A DNA stretch of 36,522 nt from positions 1-36,522 of the forward strand of contig NZ_JNWZ01000068.1 in NCBI RefSeq assembly GCF_000716545.1, in the 5' to 3' direction. Positions 16,018-23,831 of this stretch are shown in pieces (position 1 is the first letter of the stretch; every line of letters begins with the position of its first letter). Position numbers and translations under genes: made by a program. The notes beneath the pieces were generated by a model that had not been told where the DNA came from, did not search any database, and saw nothing but the letters and a program-made list of their open reading frames with translations. This DNA is from Kitasatospora phosalacinea (GTDB lineage: Bacteria; Actinomycetota; Actinomycetes; Streptomycetales; Streptomycetaceae).

Positions 16018-16778
16018 ATGGTGCCCGGCTCCGCGGTGCCCGGGGCGAGGAGCTGCCCGACGGTGACGAAGGTGTAGCCCTGGTCGTCGAGCGCGTCGAG
16101 GACGGCGGGCAGCGCGGGCACGGTGCCCTTGTGCAGCGGGTGCAGCAGGACGATCCCGTCGCGCGCGGCCCCGTCCAGGACCCGCTGGGTGATCAGCGCG
16201 GTGTCCTCGGTCGCGTAGTCCCGCGCGGTCACCGTCCACAGCACCTGGGCCATGCCGAGCTCCCGCGAGATCTTCGAGACCCGGTCGTCGGTGCGGCCCT
16301 CCGGCGGGCGCATCAGCGTGGGCCGTCGGCCGGTGACCTCCTCGATGGCGTCCGCGGTGCGGTTCAGCTCCTCCCGCACCTCCGCGTCGGGCACCTCGGT
16401 CAACCGGGGGTGGTTCCAGGTGTGGTCACCGATCTCGTGCCCCTCCCGCGCGATGCGCCGCACCACCTCGGAGTGCGCGTGGATGTCCCGCCCCTCCAGG
16501 AAGAACGTCGCCGGGGCGTGGTGCTCCGCCAGCAGGTCCATCACCCGCTCGGTCGGCTCCCCCGGGCTGCCGTCGAACGTCAACGCGATGCACTTCACCC
16601 GGGAACAGTCCACCTGCCCCGCCACCGGCCCCGCCTTCGCCCGCTTCCGGGCCTGCCCCGGATCGACCGTCACCATGGCGAAGCTGCGGATGACCACCAC
16701 CGTGACCAGCGCCGCGACGGCCAGCACCGCCACGCCCAGCAGTACGTAGAACCGCGGTCGCCTCTTCGCCAGTCTCAT
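16008..16778 (-). CDS. Membrane-anchored polysaccharide deacetylase (NodB family) with altered metal motif
   Basis: A 256-residue carbohydrate esterase 4-type protein. A TM anchor (about 10-31) puts the catalytic domain outside the cell, where family members remove acetyl groups from peptidoglycan or other sugars. The metal His pair is intact (HTWNH, His119 and His123), as are RPPEG and IVLLHPLHKG. The first motif, normally TFDDGP, is TFDGSP (67-72): the catalytic-base Asp69 remains but the second Asp, a metal ligand, is Gly70. Activity may be reduced. No ribosome-binding site precedes the ATG at 16778; instead a -10-like TAGGGT ends seven bases before it, suggesting a leaderless message. Its last 10 bases overlap the convergent plsC-like gene. 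Confidence 0.87.
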   Translation of the reverse strand: MRLAKRRPRFYVLLGVAVLAVAALVTVVVIRSFAMVTVDPGQARKRAKAGPVAGQVDCSRVKCIALTFDGSPGEPTERVMDLLAEHHAPATFFLEGRDIHAHSEVVRRIAREGHEIGDHTWNHPRLTEVPDAEVREELNRTADAIEEVTGRRPTLMRPPEGRTDDRVSKISRELGMAQVLWTVTARDYATEDTALITQRVLDGAARDGIVLLHPLHKGTVPALPAVLDALDDQGYTFVTVGQLLAPGTAEPGTIYR

Positions 16779-16785
16779 GCGGCAA

Positions 16786-16791
16786 ACCCTA
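16786..16791 (-). promoter_or_regulatory. Possible leaderless -10 box of the deacetylase gene
   Basis: Minus-strand TAGGGT, then exactly seven bases, then ATG. This TANNNT-N7-start layout is typical of actinobacterial leaderless transcripts. No good -35 is seen. The same spacing occurs before the kinase gene at 23832. Confidence 0.4.
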
Positions 16792-16946
16792 CATTTGCGT
16801 TTTCATCCGCTTTTCCGAGGCCCACCGGGGCCGGGGGGGGGACCGGACCGGACAAGGCTGGGCAGGACGGCCAGGGCCGGGACGGGACCGAGCAGAGCCC
16901 GACCGAGCGGGCCCCGCCGGGGCGGGCCCGGGGCCGGGCCGGGTGG

Positions 16947-19892
16947 TCAGGGGGTGCAGCCGGTGAGGGGGGCGGTGTCGCCGGCGGGGCGGCCGCACAG
17001 GTGGTCGGTGACCGGTGCGCCCCGGGCGTCGCGGCGGACTCGGATGACGTGCAGGCCGTGGCCGGGCTGGGGGTCGGTGGCCAGTGGGGCGGCGGCGCGG
17101 AAGTCGACCGTTCCGGTGGGGCGGTTGTTGAGCTGCACGGCGCGCAGGGCGGCCATCACGGAGCCGGTGCCGGTGCGTTGCGAGGCGCCGGCCTTGGCCG
17201 CGCCGGCCTGTAGCGCGGCGGTGGCGTCGTAGGCGAGGGCGAGCGAGCCGTCCGAGAACACGTCGTCCTCGTAGGGGTTGGCGGCCCGCGGCACCAGGTT
17301 CAGGACGCTCGCGGCGGTGGCGGCGAGGTCGGAGCCGCGCGCCGTCGCGGCCGGGTCGCTCAGCGCGGTGTAGTAGAGGGTGGCCTGCGGGGCCACCGCC
17401 GTGCCGCCGGTGCGGAACTGGGCCTTGGTCAGGTCGTCCCCGGTGAGGACGGTCAGCGGCCGGGCGCAGCCCTTGTCGTCGGCGAGGCGCCGCATCAGCT
17501 GGTTGACGTCGTCGGCGCGGCCGGCCAGGTAGAGCACGGCCGGCGGGTGCTCGCCGTGGCAGGTGGTGGCGAGCGCCTGCTCGTAGTCCGGGTCGCCGTT
17601 GCTGGTCAGGCCGTACTCCAGCGGGCGGCCGCCGATCAGCCGGTAGCCGGCGTCGGTGAGCATCGCGCTGCCGTAGCGGGCGTGTTCGGGGCTGTAGCGG
17701 TCGTCGGGGGTGGGGGTGCGGGTGAGGACGGCGGCCCAGCGCTCCTCGGGCGGCGTGCCGAGGCCGTCGACGATCAGGCGCAGCGCCGCCGCCTCCTCCT
17801 GGTCGGTGGCGGCCAGGCCGAAGTAGTTGACGTGGCCGCGGGCCAGGTAGCTGGCCGAGTTGGTGGTGCTGACCACGGGCAGGCCGGCCTGCTGGAGCAG
17901 GGTGAGCGCGGTGTCGCTGTCGGCGGTGTCCCGGCCGAGGCCGACCACGCCGACGATCGAGTGGTCCCGGGCGGCGAGGTCGACGATGCGCCGGACCATC
18001 TCGGTCTGGAAGTACATGTCCTGCCCGCCGTTGGCGATCAGGACCTTGACCTTCAGCGGGTCTCCGGCGTTGTTGCGCATCTGGGCGAGGTGGACGCCCG
18101 CCAGTTCCTTGAGGCCGTTCAGCGCCCGGCCCTCCTGCCCGGCCGCGGTGGTGAGCGCGCCCGCGTACACGACGGTGACGTAGCGGACGTCCGGCAGGGC
18201 GTCCACCCGTTCGTTCTCGCGCCGGACCGCCTCCTCCAGCGCGCCGAGCCCGGTGTCCGCGCCGGTGCGGTCGGTGTCCCGGCCGGGCAGCGCGCCGCTG
18301 AGGCGGATGCCCGCGTCGTCGCCCGCGAAGGTCACCGAGCCGGTGGCGACGCCGACGCACTCCGGCGTGCCGCCCGGGCCGGTGCGCCACACCGCGTCCG
18401 CGTTCGAGCCGATCAGCCGGGCCTCGCAGTACTCCCCGGCGAGCTGCTGCGTCCGCAGCCCGGCGCCGGCGGCCACCAGCACCAGCGCCAGCAGCACCGA
18501 CCAGCGCGACCACAGGAACCACCAGGAGCGCCGCACCGGGACGGGCGCCAGCCGGGTCGTCCCGCCCGCCTGGAGCTGCTGCCTGGTCAGCCGCACCGGC
18601 AGCGTCCACGCCAACGCCCGCCCCCGGCTGGGAGATTGGCGCACCCGGAGGTCGCTCACCCAGTTCTCGTACGGGCCGCTGCGCGGGCCGGGGCCGGGGC
18701 CGACGGGCGGGGTGGCGCGGTCGCCCTCCAGCCAGGCCGTCACGTCCGCGCGGGCGACGGCGGCCAGCACCAGCAGCGGGTCCTGCTCGCTGCGGCGGCT
18801 GCGCACGTCGGAGATCGCGCCGAGCACCTGGAGCGCGCCGCCGGCGGTGTCCGCCCCGGGCACGAAGACCACCGGCGGGACGCGCCGCTTGCGGCCCCGG
18901 GCGTCCGGCGCCCACGAGCGGTGGGCCCAGCGCAGGTCCTCCAGCAGGGCCAGGGTGCGCAGTTGGAGGTGGAACTGCTGGGCGCGGTCCCGTTCCCCGG
19001 CCGGGGTGCCGGGCAGGTGGGCCTTCAGGATCTCCCCGGCCACCTCGCGGGCCCTGGCCTGCGTCACGTCCCAGGACATCCGGGGCCGCCACAGCGACCA
19101 GGCCGCGGCCTGGCGGCCCGAGGCGGCCAGGAAGGTGGTGGTGGCGAACCAGCGGCTGGCCGACCCCAGCCAGGACAGCGGCGCGGTGTTGCGCCGCACC
19201 CAGCCGGTCGTCCCGAGCACCACCACCGCGCCCAGCAGCACCGCCGCGACCAGCTGCCAACTCGCCTGTGTCAGCAGGCTGGTGAGCGCGGCCAGGACGA
19301 ACGCCCCGATCAGCGTGGTGGAGTTCAGGACGGGCGACAGCAGGCGCTGCAACTCGCCCCCGGCGCCGCGCGGTTCGGGCCGCCAGTGCAAGTCCCGCAG
19401 CCGGGTGAGCACCGACTCCACCAGCTCGTCGAACGGCCGCGCGGCGGCGGGCGGGGCCGTCGACCCGGGCGCCCGGCCGGGGCCGCCGTCCAGGACGTGC
19501 CGGGTGGCGGCCTCGATCGCGGCGACCAGCCGGGAGCGGGGCGCGGGGTAGGCCCGGTACCAGGACGGCCCGCGGCGCGCCCACGGCCCCTTCGCCAGGC
19601 CGTCGAGGATGGCGATCGCGTTGTCGTGCGGGTCGCCGTCCGGCACGTGCGGCACCGTCCGGTGCGGCAGGTCGCCGCCCTCCTGCGCCTCCTGCACCGC
19701 CCGGACCACGGCCCGGACCTCGGCGTCCAGCTCCGGGTCGTCCTCCTGCGCGTACAGCACCACCACCGGCATCGGCAGCCGGGCCGCGCTGAACTGCGCC
19801 ACCAAGTCCTGGACCAGCGCGTCCACTTCGTACTTGGCGGTGGTGCGCACCCCGCCGATCCCCGTACCGCTCCGCCCCGAACCGGACGCCAT
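16947..19892 (-). CDS. Three-TM protein joining a STAND-like part to a type 1 periplasmic-binding domain
   Basis: A 981-residue protein. The N-terminal 190 residues (VDALVQDLVAQF, MPVVVLYAQEDD) resemble the start of a P-loop/STAND domain but have no GxxxxGK. Two TM helices (about 194-229) are followed by a cytoplasmic part with PPVVFVPGADTAGGA and DPLLVLAAVARADV, which looks like Walker B and sensor 1 of such NTPases. A third TM (457-479) leads to an outside domain (about 515-981) of the branched-chain amino-acid-binding, type 1 periplasmic-binding fold (VRYVTVVYAGALT, IVGVVGLGRDTADSDTALTLLQQAGLPVVSTTNSA). It probably senses a small extracellular ligand and signals inward; ligand and output are unknown. 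The ATG at 19892 follows GGGGGTGG. A 14-bp palindrome lies about 50 bases upstream. Confidence 0.8.
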   Translation of the reverse strand: MASGSGRSGTGIGGVRTTAKYEVDALVQDLVAQFSAARLPMPVVVLYAQEDDPELDAEVRAVVRAVQEAQEGGDLPHRTVPHVPDGDPHDNAIAILDGLAKGPWARRGPSWYRAYPAPRSRLVAAIEAATRHVLDGGPGRAPGSTAPPAAARPFDELVESVLTRLRDLHWRPEPRGAGGELQRLLSPVLNSTTLIGAFVLAALTSLLTQASWQLVAAVLLGAVVVLGTTGWVRRNTAPLSWLGSASRWFATTTFLAASGRQAAAWSLWRPRMSWDVTQARAREVAGEILKAHLPGTPAGERDRAQQFHLQLRTLALLEDLRWAHRSWAPDARGRKRRVPPVVFVPGADTAGGALQVLGAISDVRSRRSEQDPLLVLAAVARADVTAWLEGDRATPPVGPGPGPRSGPYENWVSDLRVRQSPSRGRALAWTLPVRLTRQQLQAGGTTRLAPVPVRRSWWFLWSRWSVLLALVLVAAGAGLRTQQLAGEYCEARLIGSNADAVWRTGPGGTPECVGVATGSVTFAGDDAGIRLSGALPGRDTDRTGADTGLGALEEAVRRENERVDALPDVRYVTVVYAGALTTAAGQEGRALNGLKELAGVHLAQMRNNAGDPLKVKVLIANGGQDMYFQTEMVRRIVDLAARDHSIVGVVGLGRDTADSDTALTLLQQAGLPVVSTTNSASYLARGHVNYFGLAATDQEEAAALRLIVDGLGTPPEERWAAVLTRTPTPDDRYSPEHARYGSAMLTDAGYRLIGGRPLEYGLTSNGDPDYEQALATTCHGEHPPAVLYLAGRADDVNQLMRRLADDKGCARPLTVLTGDDLTKAQFRTGGTAVAPQATLYYTALSDPAATARGSDLAATAASVLNLVPRAANPYEDDVFSDGSLALAYDATAALQAGAAKAGASQRTGTGSVMAALRAVQLNNRPTGTVDFRAAAPLATDPQPGHGLHVIRVRRDARGAPVTDHLCGRPAGDTAPLTGCTP

Positions 19893-19940
19893 CGCCACCC
19901 CCGTAGCCACCGCCCCGCGGCCCGAGCCCGGGCCGTGCCG

Positions 19941-19954
19941 CGCCTGATCAGGCG
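19941..19954. promoter_or_regulatory. 14-bp palindrome upstream of the periplasmic-binding fusion gene
   Basis: CGCCTGATCAGGCG is perfectly symmetric. A minus-strand -10-like TACATT lies at 19970-19965, so the palindrome would fall at or just past the transcription start, a typical repressor site. Confidence 0.45.
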
Positions 19955-20028
19955 TCAGGGGACAAATGTAGACCCCGGCCCCGACACCGCACACGGGTCC
20001 GGCTCCGGTCCGGGGGCGACGACAGCCG

Positions 20029-20042
20029 TGGGAGCGCTCCCA
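20029..20042. promoter_or_regulatory. CebR-type operator upstream of the ROK kinase
   Basis: TGGGAGCGCTCCCA, identical to the box at 10053 and to the known CebR consensus. A -10-like TACGAT lies at 20061-20066, so the box covers the -35 region and a bound repressor would block RNA polymerase. The TTG start of the kinase is 125 bases downstream. Confidence 0.75.
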
Positions 20043-20166
20043 TATTTGCTCCCGGCCGTGTACGATCACGCCGACCGCGCCGCCGGAGCACCTGCCCGCC
20101 CGCACGTCCGGGCGCCGCACGCCCGAGCACCTGAGCACCTGAGCACCGAAACCTGGGGAGCAACCC

Positions 20167-21213
20167 TTGTCCGACCCCGCGTTCACCGTCATCGACCTCG
20201 GCGGCACCACGCTGCGCACCGCCCGCTACGGGGTGGCCGAGGACGCCGTCACCGACGTCCGGCGCGTCCCCACCGACGGCATAGCCGGGCACCCCGGCCT
20301 GCCGGTGGCCGAACTGCAGGCCCGGGTGCTCGACCAGGTCGCCGAGCTCGCCGCCGAGGCCGTCGAACGCCACCGCAGCGGCGCCGTCTGCGTCTCCTTC
20401 GCCGGCCCGGTCACCGCCGACGGCCGGGCGCTGGCCGCGCCCACCGTCTGGGGCGGCCCAGGCGAGCAGGTGCCGGTGCGCCAGCGGCTGGAGGAGCGGC
20501 TCGGCCTGCCGGTCGTGGTGGTCAACGACCTGACGGCGGCGGTCTGGCGGTACGTCGACCCCGCGGACGACCGGCCGTTCTGCCTGATCACGGTGAGCTC
20601 CGGCATCGGCAACAAGGTCTACCGAGCGGGCGAGGTGCTGCTCGACACCGAGGGCCACGGCGGAGAGCTCGGCCACTGGACGGTGGACCCGTCCCCCGAC
20701 GCGGCCCCCTGCGACTGCGGCGGCCGGGGCCACCTCGGCGCCCTCGCCTCCGGGCGCGGCGCCCTGGCCGCCGCCCGTCGCGCCGCCCTCGCCGACCCGG
20801 CCGGCTACGCCCGCTCCGCGCTGGCGGCCGCCGCCCCCGATCCCGAACTGCTCGACAACCAGGCCCTGGTGGCCGCCGTCCACGCCGGGGACGCCTTCGC
20901 GACCGGGGCCGTGCGGGTCGGCATCACCGCGCTGGCCTCCGCGATCACCGCGGTGTTCGCCTCGATCGGCATCCGCCGCTACGTGCTGATCGGCGGCTTC
21001 GCCCTCGCCCTCGGAGCGCGCTACGCCGAACTCCTCACCGCCGAACTCGAACGGCTCGGCTGCTTCGGCCTCACTCCCGGGGAGATCCGCGAGCTGGTCG
21101 TCCTCGGCGCCGCGGACGACGACTCCGGCCTGATCGGCGCCGGCCGCCTGCTCGCCGCCCGCACCCCCGCCGCCCGCACCCCCGCCGTACCGGAGCCGGC
21201 CCCGGCCCGGTGA
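20167..21213 (+). CDS. ROK-family sugar kinase
   Basis: A 348-residue ROK kinase, probably phosphorylating glucose or a related hexose with ATP. Phosphate-binding DLGGTTLRTARY is at the N-terminus; VVVNDLTAAVW contains the catalytic Asp; GHGGELGHW and CDCGGRGHLG form the ROK zinc-site region. The usual CxCGxxGCxE reads CDCGGRGHLGA, so the third Cys is His, which can still bind zinc. The TTG at 20167 is chosen because GGGGAG lies six bases upstream and the Asp-Pro-Ala-Phe-Thr start fits the fold. The CebR-type box suggests control by cellobiose, with this enzyme handling the released glucose (inference). The C-terminal tail carries a repeated Ala-Arg-Thr-Pro. Confidence 0.87.
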   Translation: MSDPAFTVIDLGGTTLRTARYGVAEDAVTDVRRVPTDGIAGHPGLPVAELQARVLDQVAELAAEAVERHRSGAVCVSFAGPVTADGRALAAPTVWGGPGEQVPVRQRLEERLGLPVVVVNDLTAAVWRYVDPADDRPFCLITVSSGIGNKVYRAGEVLLDTEGHGGELGHWTVDPSPDAAPCDCGGRGHLGALASGRGALAAARRAALADPAGYARSALAAAAPDPELLDNQALVAAVHAGDAFATGAVRVGITALASAITAVFASIGIRRYVLIGGFALALGARYAELLTAELERLGCFGLTPGEIRELVVLGAADDDSGLIGAGRLLAARTPAARTPAVPEPAPAR

Positions 21214-21272
21214 CCGGGCCGCTCCCCCGCGGAGCGCACCGCGCCCGCCACGCCCGACCCTGACGATCGGCC

Positions 21273-21333
21273 GCCGCCCCCGGCGCCGTCACCCGCGCGG
21301 AGCCCGCAGCGGGGTGACGGCGCCGGGGGCGGC
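21273..21333. terminator. Bidirectional terminator between converging genes
   Basis: Perfect 22-bp arms beginning GCCGCCCCCGGCGCCGTCAC, separated by 17 bases, between the ends of the ROK kinase (21213) and the DUF3618 gene (21339). One of the strongest hairpins in the window. Confidence 0.85.
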
Positions 21334-21338
21334 CGCTC

Positions 21339-21854
21339 TCACCCGTGCTTCCGGCCGCGCAGCAGGAACGCGACGAGCACCAGGGCGGCGGCGCCGACCA
21401 GCAGCGGGGTGCGGTTGGCCCGGGCCGCCCCGGCGACGGACGCGCCCTTCGCGCGGAGCCGGTCCGGGGTCTTCTCCGCCGCCAGCTGCCCGGCGTGGGC
21501 GGCGGTGTCGCGGACCAGGGCCGCGGTCCGGTCCGCCTTGTCGAGCACCGGGTCGGGGGTCTTCTCCTTGACCAGGTCGGCGGCGTGCGCGGCCTTCTCC
21601 CGGAGCCGACCGGTCAGGTCCGCGGCCTTCTCGGCGGCCTGTTCCTTCAACTCGGTGGCCTGCTCCTTCAGTTCGGCCGCCTTCTCGGTGGCCTGCTCCT
21701 TCAGCTCGGCCGCCTTCTCCCTGGCCTGCTCCTTGACGTCGGCCTTGGCCGCCAGCGCCTCGACCGTGCGCCCGAGCTCCTCGCGGGTGCGCTCGACCTG
21801 GGCGCGGAGCTGGTCGGCGTGGGCGGGTCCGTCGTCCTGGGCGTGCTGGTTCAT
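21339..21854 (-). CDS. DUF3618-domain envelope protein with long amphipathic repeats
   Basis: A 171-residue protein. The N-terminal DUF3618 motif (LRAQVERTREELGRTVEALAAK, about 15-36) is followed by Lys/Glu/Ala-rich repeats of about seven to eleven residues (EQAREKAAELKEQATEKAAELKEQAT) that should form one long helix, and a C-terminal TM segment (LLVGAAALVLVAFLL) with a basic end. Related actinobacterial proteins appear beside holin-X-like membrane proteins, as here. The ATG at 21854 overlaps the stop of the upstream gene in ATGA, so the two are translationally coupled. A role in envelope stress or membrane support is inference. Confidence 0.85.
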   Translation of the reverse strand: MNQHAQDDGPAHADQLRAQVERTREELGRTVEALAAKADVKEQAREKAAELKEQATEKAAELKEQATELKEQAAEKAADLTGRLREKAAHAADLVKEKTPDPVLDKADRTAALVRDTAAHAGQLAAEKTPDRLRAKGASVAGAARANRTPLLVGAAALVLVAFLLRGRKHG

Positions 21855-22267
21855 CGGTGTGCCCTCTCCTTGATCTCGGCCACGTCGGCCTTGACGCTGT
21901 CGATGGTCTGCTCGGGCACGGGGGATCCCGCCCTGGCCACCTGCTTCCGGCCGGTCAGGGCCAGCACCGCGGCCGCCGCCGCGAGCAGGGCCGCGACGAT
22001 CAGCGCCGACGCCCACACCGGGAGGACCAGTGCGAGGGCGGCGATCGCCGCGGCGAGCACGGCCTGGACGGACAGGAAGCCGACGAGTCCGGCCCCGCCG
22101 ACCAGGCCGCCGCCCAGGCCGTAGCGCTTGCCCTTCTCGGTCAGTTCGGCCCGGGCCAACTGCATCTCTTCCCGGACCAGCTCCGAGAGCTGCTGCGACG
22201 CCCGCGTGACGAGCGCGCCCACCGGCTCCTCGGCACCGCGCCGGGGGCCGTCTCCGATGGTGCTCAC
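21851..22267 (-). CDS. Holin-X/DUF1469-like two-TM membrane protein
   Basis: A 138-residue protein of the actinobacterial phage_holin_3_6 (holin superfamily III-like) family. An N-terminal amphipathic part (LVTRASQQLSELVREEMQLARAEL) leads into two TM helices (about 52-76 and 83-105), then a charged tail with VKADVAEIKERA. Despite the name these are normally chromosomal envelope proteins, not phage lysis genes. The GTG at 22267 has an excellent GGAGGAGG site. The stop overlaps the DUF3618 start by four bases. Confidence 0.85.
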   Translation of the reverse strand: MSTIGDGPRRGAEEPVGALVTRASQQLSELVREEMQLARAELTEKGKRYGLGGGLVGGAGLVGFLSVQAVLAAAIAALALVLPVWASALIVAALLAAAAAVLALTGRKQVARAGSPVPEQTIDSVKADVAEIKERAHR

Positions 22268-22288
22268 GGCCTCCTCCTTCCGTGCTCC

Positions 22289-22315
22289 GCGGGGCGGGGG
22301 TCTCCCCCGCCCCGC
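22289..22315 (-). terminator. Terminator after the dehydrogenase gene
   Basis: A 12-bp perfect GC stem (GCGGGGCGGGGG and its complement) with a three-base loop, between the dehydrogenase stop (22438) and the next minus-strand start (22267). Confidence 0.7.
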
Positions 22316-22437
22316 ACGCGTCTACCCCTGGATCCGCCGGTCATCCGCCGCCGCACCGGCGTGGCGGCGGACGACCACGGCCCGGACGGCCGGGGCACGG
22401 CCGGTCAGGGCACGAACGGTCAGGGCGATCAGGGTGG

Positions 22438-23331
22438 TCAGGGCAGCGGGGTGCCGCCGGTCGCGTTGACGATGTCGCCGGTGATGTAGCCGGCCTCCGG
22501 CGAGGCGAGGAAGACGTAGGCGGGTGCCATCTCGGCGGGCTGGGCGGGGCGCCCCAGCGGGGACTGCTTCCCGAACTCGGCGACCTTCCCGGCGTCCATG
22601 GTGGCGGGGATCAGGGGCGTCCACACCGGCCCGGGGGCGACCGCGTTGACCCGGACGCCCTCGGGTGCCAACTGTTGGGCGAGCCCCTGGGTGAACGTGA
22701 CGATGGCGCCCTTGGTGGTCGCGTAGTCCAGCAGGTGCGGGCTCGGCTTGTAGCCCTGGACGGACGCGGTGTTGATGATCGACGCCCCGGGCCGCAGGTG
22801 CGGCAGGGCCGCCCGGCACAGCCAGAACATGGCGTAGAGGTTGGTCTTCACCACCCGGTCGAACTGCTCGGTGCTGATGGCGGCCAGCCCGTCGGGCTGG
22901 GACATCTGGTAGGCGGCGTTGTTGACGAGCACGTCGAGGCTGCCGAGCTCGTCGACGCACCGGGCCACCAGGTCCGTGCAGAACCGTTCGTCCCGCACGT
23001 CGCCCGGCACGGCCAGCGCGCGCCGGCCGGCGTCCCGGACCAGCCGGACGGTCTCCTTCGCGTCGTCCTCCTCCTCGGGGAGGTGGCAGAACGCCACGTC
23101 GGCCCCCTCCCGGGCGAACGCGAGCGCCACGGCCCGGCCGATGCCGGAGTCCGCACCGGTGACGAGCGCGACCCGGTCCGCCAGGCGGCCGCTGCCCCGG
23201 TAGGTGTCCTCGCCGTAGTCCGGTTGCGGGTCCATCTCCGCGCTGCTCCCGGGGTGCGGCTGCTCCTGCTCGGCGAAGTCGGGCTTCGGGTACTGCTCGG
23301 TGGGGTCGGGGGAGAGCCGGTCGCGGGTCAT
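22438..23331 (-). CDS. Short-chain dehydrogenase/reductase, stress-type
   Basis: A 297-residue NAD(P)-dependent oxidoreductase of the classical SDR family. A hydrophilic N-terminal extension of about 50 residues (DPTEQYPKPDFAEQEQPHPG) is typical of the YhdF/YhxC/GSP39 group of general-stress SDRs. The cofactor motif is TGADSGIG, then NNAA, the catalytic Ser in NTASVQGY and YATTK. The substrate is unknown. The ATG at 23331 overlaps the stop of the small upstream gene (ATGA), so they are coupled. Confidence 0.9.
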   Translation of the reverse strand: MTRDRLSPDPTEQYPKPDFAEQEQPHPGSSAEMDPQPDYGEDTYRGSGRLADRVALVTGADSGIGRAVALAFAREGADVAFCHLPEEEDDAKETVRLVRDAGRRALAVPGDVRDERFCTDLVARCVDELGSLDVLVNNAAYQMSQPDGLAAISTEQFDRVVKTNLYAMFWLCRAALPHLRPGASIINTASVQGYKPSPHLLDYATTKGAIVTFTQGLAQQLAPEGVRVNAVAPGPVWTPLIPATMDAGKVAEFGKQSPLGRPAQPAEMAPAYVFLASPEAGYITGDIVNATGGTPLP

Positions 23332-23594
23332 CGGTCCTCCTCCCGCTCCGTCCGCGCCCGGCCGGGCGCGGGGGCCGCGGCGCCCTCGTCGCCCCGCTCG
23401 GCGGCGGTCGACGCGGCGTCGGCCTGCTCCCGGTCGCCCTGGTAGGGCGTGCCGTCCGCGTCGTGCCATCCGTGGCGGGCGTCCTCGTCCGCCGGTTCGC
23501 CGTCGTGTCCGCGGACGGGCGGGTTGTCGTGCAGGCGGGGTGTCGAGACGGTCTTCTCCGGGCCCTGGTCGGCCGGGCCCTGCTGGTCGTTCAT
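23328..23594 (-). CDS. Small hydrophilic disordered protein
   Basis: An 88-residue, strongly acidic protein rich in Asp, Glu, Gly, Gln and Ala with no hydrophobic core; HGWHDADGTPYQGDREQADAA is its most characteristic stretch. It is the first gene of the dehydrogenase operon, with GAGGAGGAG before the ATG at 23594 and a four-base overlap with the next gene. The composition resembles desiccation or osmotic-stress proteins. Function unknown. Confidence 0.75.
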   Translation of the reverse strand: MNDQQGPADQGPEKTVSTPRLHDNPPVRGHDGEPADEDARHGWHDADGTPYQGDREQADAASTAAERGDEGAAAPAPGRARTEREEDR

Positions 23595-23818
23595 CGGGCT
23601 CCTCCTCGGCATCGGTCGGCGTGCGGTTCCTGTGCGGCGGCTGCCCACGCCGCCGGGACCGAAACGCCCCGCCACCTGCGCCTGCGGGTCCGCGACCGGT
23701 CGCGGACCGCCGTCGCCGGGCGCTCCGGCCCGCCGCCCTTCCCGCCCGTCCGGTGTCCCGGCGTCAACTGCCCGGTCACGAACAGATCATGGCCGTCCTG
23801 GCCGCCGCCGGGGGCGGA

Positions 23819-23824
23819 TATCCT
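23819..23824 (+). promoter_or_regulatory. Possible leaderless -10 box of the kinase-receptor gene
   Basis: TATCCT, then exactly seven bases, then the GTG start, with no ribosome-binding site in between. This is the same spacing as at 16786. No clear -35 is seen. Confidence 0.45.
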
Positions 23825-23831
23825 GTCCGCC

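Noticed and set aside
21851..22267. Prophage lysis gene suggested by the holin-like family name
   Set aside because: This family is chromosomal in actinobacteria, its partner is DUF3618, and no other phage gene is present.
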